Shown piece by piece: positions 32,887 through 34,389 of a stretch of 34,389 bases of DNA; within the stretch, counting starts at the first letter, position 1, and each line of letters opens with the position of its first letter. This DNA is from an uncultured Methanomassiliicoccus sp. Its GTDB lineage: Archaea > Thermoplasmatota > Thermoplasmata > Methanomassiliicoccales > Methanomassiliicoccaceae. Location: positions 1 to 34,389 of the forward strand of contig CAJKXZ010000014.1 of assembly GCA_905203995.1 (NCBI GenBank). Reading direction: 5' to 3'. The translations under genes were made by a program, and so were the position numbers. Below the pieces are notes generated by a model. It saw only the letters and a list, made by a program, of their open reading frames with translations, was not told the DNA's origin and ran no database searches.

Positions 32887-34140
32887 ATGTACATCAAACG
32901 AGCTGTAGAAGAAACGGTCCTTAAAGTCTCACAGACTTTTCCCGTACTGCTGGTTACCGGCCCTCATCGAGTTGGTAAAACAACACTACTACAGCAACTG
33001 ATGGAAACTGGACGAAAGTACGTATCTTTGGAAGATCCCGATGTCCGCTATTTAGCGCGAAATGATCCGGCTTTATTCATGCAGCGCTACACTCCCCCGA
33101 TCCTGATCGAGGAAATCCAATATGCTACGGAATTATTGCCCTATATCAAAATGAGCGTTGATGCTTCTAAGCGAAAAGGTGATTTTTGGATTACTGGCTC
33201 TCAAGTTTTCCCTTTGATGAAAAATGTAAGTGAGAGTCTTGCTGGCCGCGTGGGCATCATCAGTTTACTGGGACTTTCCGATGCAGAAATCTACGGCTAT
33301 GTCAATGAACCTTTTACCGCCGACCCTGAAAGATTGATGAAACGTTTACAAAACACGGAAATGAAAAATCTTAATGAGCTCTATGCTCGGATTTTTAAAG
33401 GTTCAATGCCTGAATTGTATGCTGAAGGCTCACTCGATTGGGAAACACATTATCGTTCGTATGTGAGCACCTATCTTCAAAGAGATATCCGTGATTTGGC
33501 ACAGGTTGCGGATGAAATGCAGTTTTATAATTTTATGACGGTCGTAGCAGCAAATACCTCTAAACCAGTTATTTATGAAGAACTGGCTAAAGCTTCAGAT
33601 ATCTCGGCACCAACCGCCAAGAAATGGCTTTCTCTTCTTGTCTCTTCCCACATCGTTGCGCTGGTTCAACCATACTATCACAATGCTCTAAAAAGAGTCG
33701 TGAAAATGCCGTTGATGCACTTTTTAGATACTGGTCTGGCCGCTTATCTTTTAAAATGGGGAAATCCAGAAGCTCTCGAAAAAGGAGCGATGTCGGGTGC
33801 TTTCTTTGAAAGTTTTGTATTTTCAGAAATCTATAAAAGTTATCTCAATGCTGGTAGAGATCCACCTCTTTTTTATTATCGAGACAAAGACCAGAAAGAA
33901 ATTGATTTATTAATCTATCAAAACGGCACTATTTATCCAATTGAAATTAAAAAAGCAGCGTCACCGGGAAAGATAGCTGTTAAGAATTTCCATGCTCTTG
34001 AACCACTTAAATCTCCGGAGAAGTTTGGTGAACTCAATGCACTAAAAGTGAATGTGGGAACAGGCAGCGTTGTCTGTATGGCCAACGATCTCATTCCTGT
34101 CGATGGAAACAATTGGTATGTGCCAGCGTGGCTCATCTGA
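32887..34140 (+). CDS. AAA_14/DUF4143 ATPase
   Basis: This 417-residue protein has the AAA_14 domain with Walker A GPHRVGKTT (25-33) and Walker B-like PPILIEEIQYA (about 69-79), then WITGSQVF as sensor. A winged-helix and DUF4143 region follows (YLQRDIRDLAQV, then SAPTAKKWLSLLVSSHIVAL and FLDTGLAAYLL). It ends in a restriction-endonuclease-like segment, FYYRDKDQKEIDLLIYQNG followed by YPIEIKKA. The family is very common and mobile in archaea and bacteria, and its role is unknown. The ATG follows TAGGGAG. The gene is more AT-rich than the core and sits directly behind a tRNA gene, consistent with an accessory insertion. Confidence 0.88.
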   Translation: MYIKRAVEETVLKVSQTFPVLLVTGPHRVGKTTLLQQLMETGRKYVSLEDPDVRYLARNDPALFMQRYTPPILIEEIQYATELLPYIKMSVDASKRKGDFWITGSQVFPLMKNVSESLAGRVGIISLLGLSDAEIYGYVNEPFTADPERLMKRLQNTEMKNLNELYARIFKGSMPELYAEGSLDWETHYRSYVSTYLQRDIRDLAQVADEMQFYNFMTVVAANTSKPVIYEELAKASDISAPTAKKWLSLLVSSHIVALVQPYYHNALKRVVKMPLMHFLDTGLAAYLLKWGNPEALEKGAMSGAFFESFVFSEIYKSYLNAGRDPPLFYYRDKDQKEIDLLIYQNGTIYPIEIKKAASPGKIAVKNFHALEPLKSPEKFGELNALKVNVGTGSVVCMANDLIPVDGNNWYVPAWLI

Positions 34141-34318
34141 GGGCGTTTATCTTTCATCGTGTATGCTTAGACTTCATAGTTTTCTGCTTAGTTCTCATGC
34201 ATAAAGACTATGCTCATATCATTTTATAATAGTATTTTTTGCATTATATTATATAATCAATCTTGGCGTGATGCGATTAAACTAATGGTATCAATAGGCG
34301 ACATCAACATCAATCCAT
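34141..34318. other. AT-rich non-coding stretch before the tandem repeat
   Basis: No convincing gene. Contains TATA-like stretches (near 34224-34230 and ATTATATTATATAATC at about 34243-34258) that could be a promoter for something beyond the window, and a loose internal duplication of GCTTAGxxxTCAT near 34166-34200. Confidence 0.4.
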
Positions 34319-34389
34319 GTCGTAGATAATGTCGTAGATAATGTCGTAGATAATGTCGTAGATAATGTCGTAGATAATGTCGTAGATAA
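34319..34389. repeat. 12-bp tandem repeat running off the window edge
   Basis: Unit GTCGTAGATAAT: five perfect copies (34319-34378) plus 11 bases of a sixth cut by the window end. On the + strand only one frame is open (Val-Val-Asp-Asn per unit), but it has no start and follows a TAG at 34295-34297. On the minus strand all three frames stay open through the repeat. Confidence 0.9.

Noticed and set aside
34319..34389. CRISPR array
   Set aside because: The units are 12 bp, directly abutting and without spacers, so this is a simple tandem repeat.

Overview
The window is archaeal and best fits a methylotrophic methanogen of the Methanomassiliicoccales (Thermoplasmata) type. The archaeal markers are Nop5, eIF5A, an archaeal Sm-like protein, TFB, Gar1, UPF0147, a Zn-ribbon KptA and TATA-box promoters. 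The first 401 bases are the C-terminus of a methanol:corrinoid methyltransferase (MtaB), and a folate-type FolD is present, as expected for a methylotroph that uses tetrahydrofolate. Only two protein genes end in TAG (DUF2797 and the large NTPase), which fits an organism where amber can encode pyrrolysine. That lineage call is an inference; no pyl gene lies in the window.

Layout. 1-401: mtaB 3' end. 572-3717: three tandem, AT-rich paralogues of a family I do not recognise, with nearly identical spacer blocks; the middle copy is open over its full length except for one in-frame TAG. 3805-6988 (+): mtnA and a class II aldolase (methylthioribose-phosphate salvage), nop5, eIF5A. 17280-7026 (-): folD, kptA and a DUF2797 gene; then smc-scpA-scpB; then an LSm gene, a sugar-1-phosphate nucleotidyltransferase and a phosphoglucosamine/phosphomannomutase. 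17624-18556 (+): a 55-aa protein, a stand-alone Lrp/AsnC ligand-binding (RAM) protein, UPF0147 and tRNA-Gly(CCC). 18795-22550 (+): a very AT-rich 1251-aa protein with an N-terminal PD-(D/E)XK-like domain and a STAND-like P-loop NTPase, a probable solitary defence gene. 22742-24363 (+): rtcA and a riboflavin-pathway reductase. 26534-24364 (-): gar1, tfb and an unknown protein. 32418-26671 (-): a polyphosphate operon, ppk1, a CHAD-metallophosphoesterase-HD fusion, and ppx. 32600-34140 (+): tRNA-Leu(CAG) and an AAA_14/DUF4143 ATPase. The window ends in a 12-bp tandem repeat that runs off the edge.

The main themes are RNA processing and repair (Nop5, Gar1, LSm, KptA, RtcA), chromosome organisation (SMC complex), sugar-nucleotide supply, polyphosphate turnover, and AT-rich accessory genes set into the core. 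The points most worth a second look are the in-frame TAG in the tandem family, the triplication with its shared promoter-bearing spacer, the three-domain polyphosphate-operon fusion, and the solitary nuclease-STAND gene next to a tRNA.
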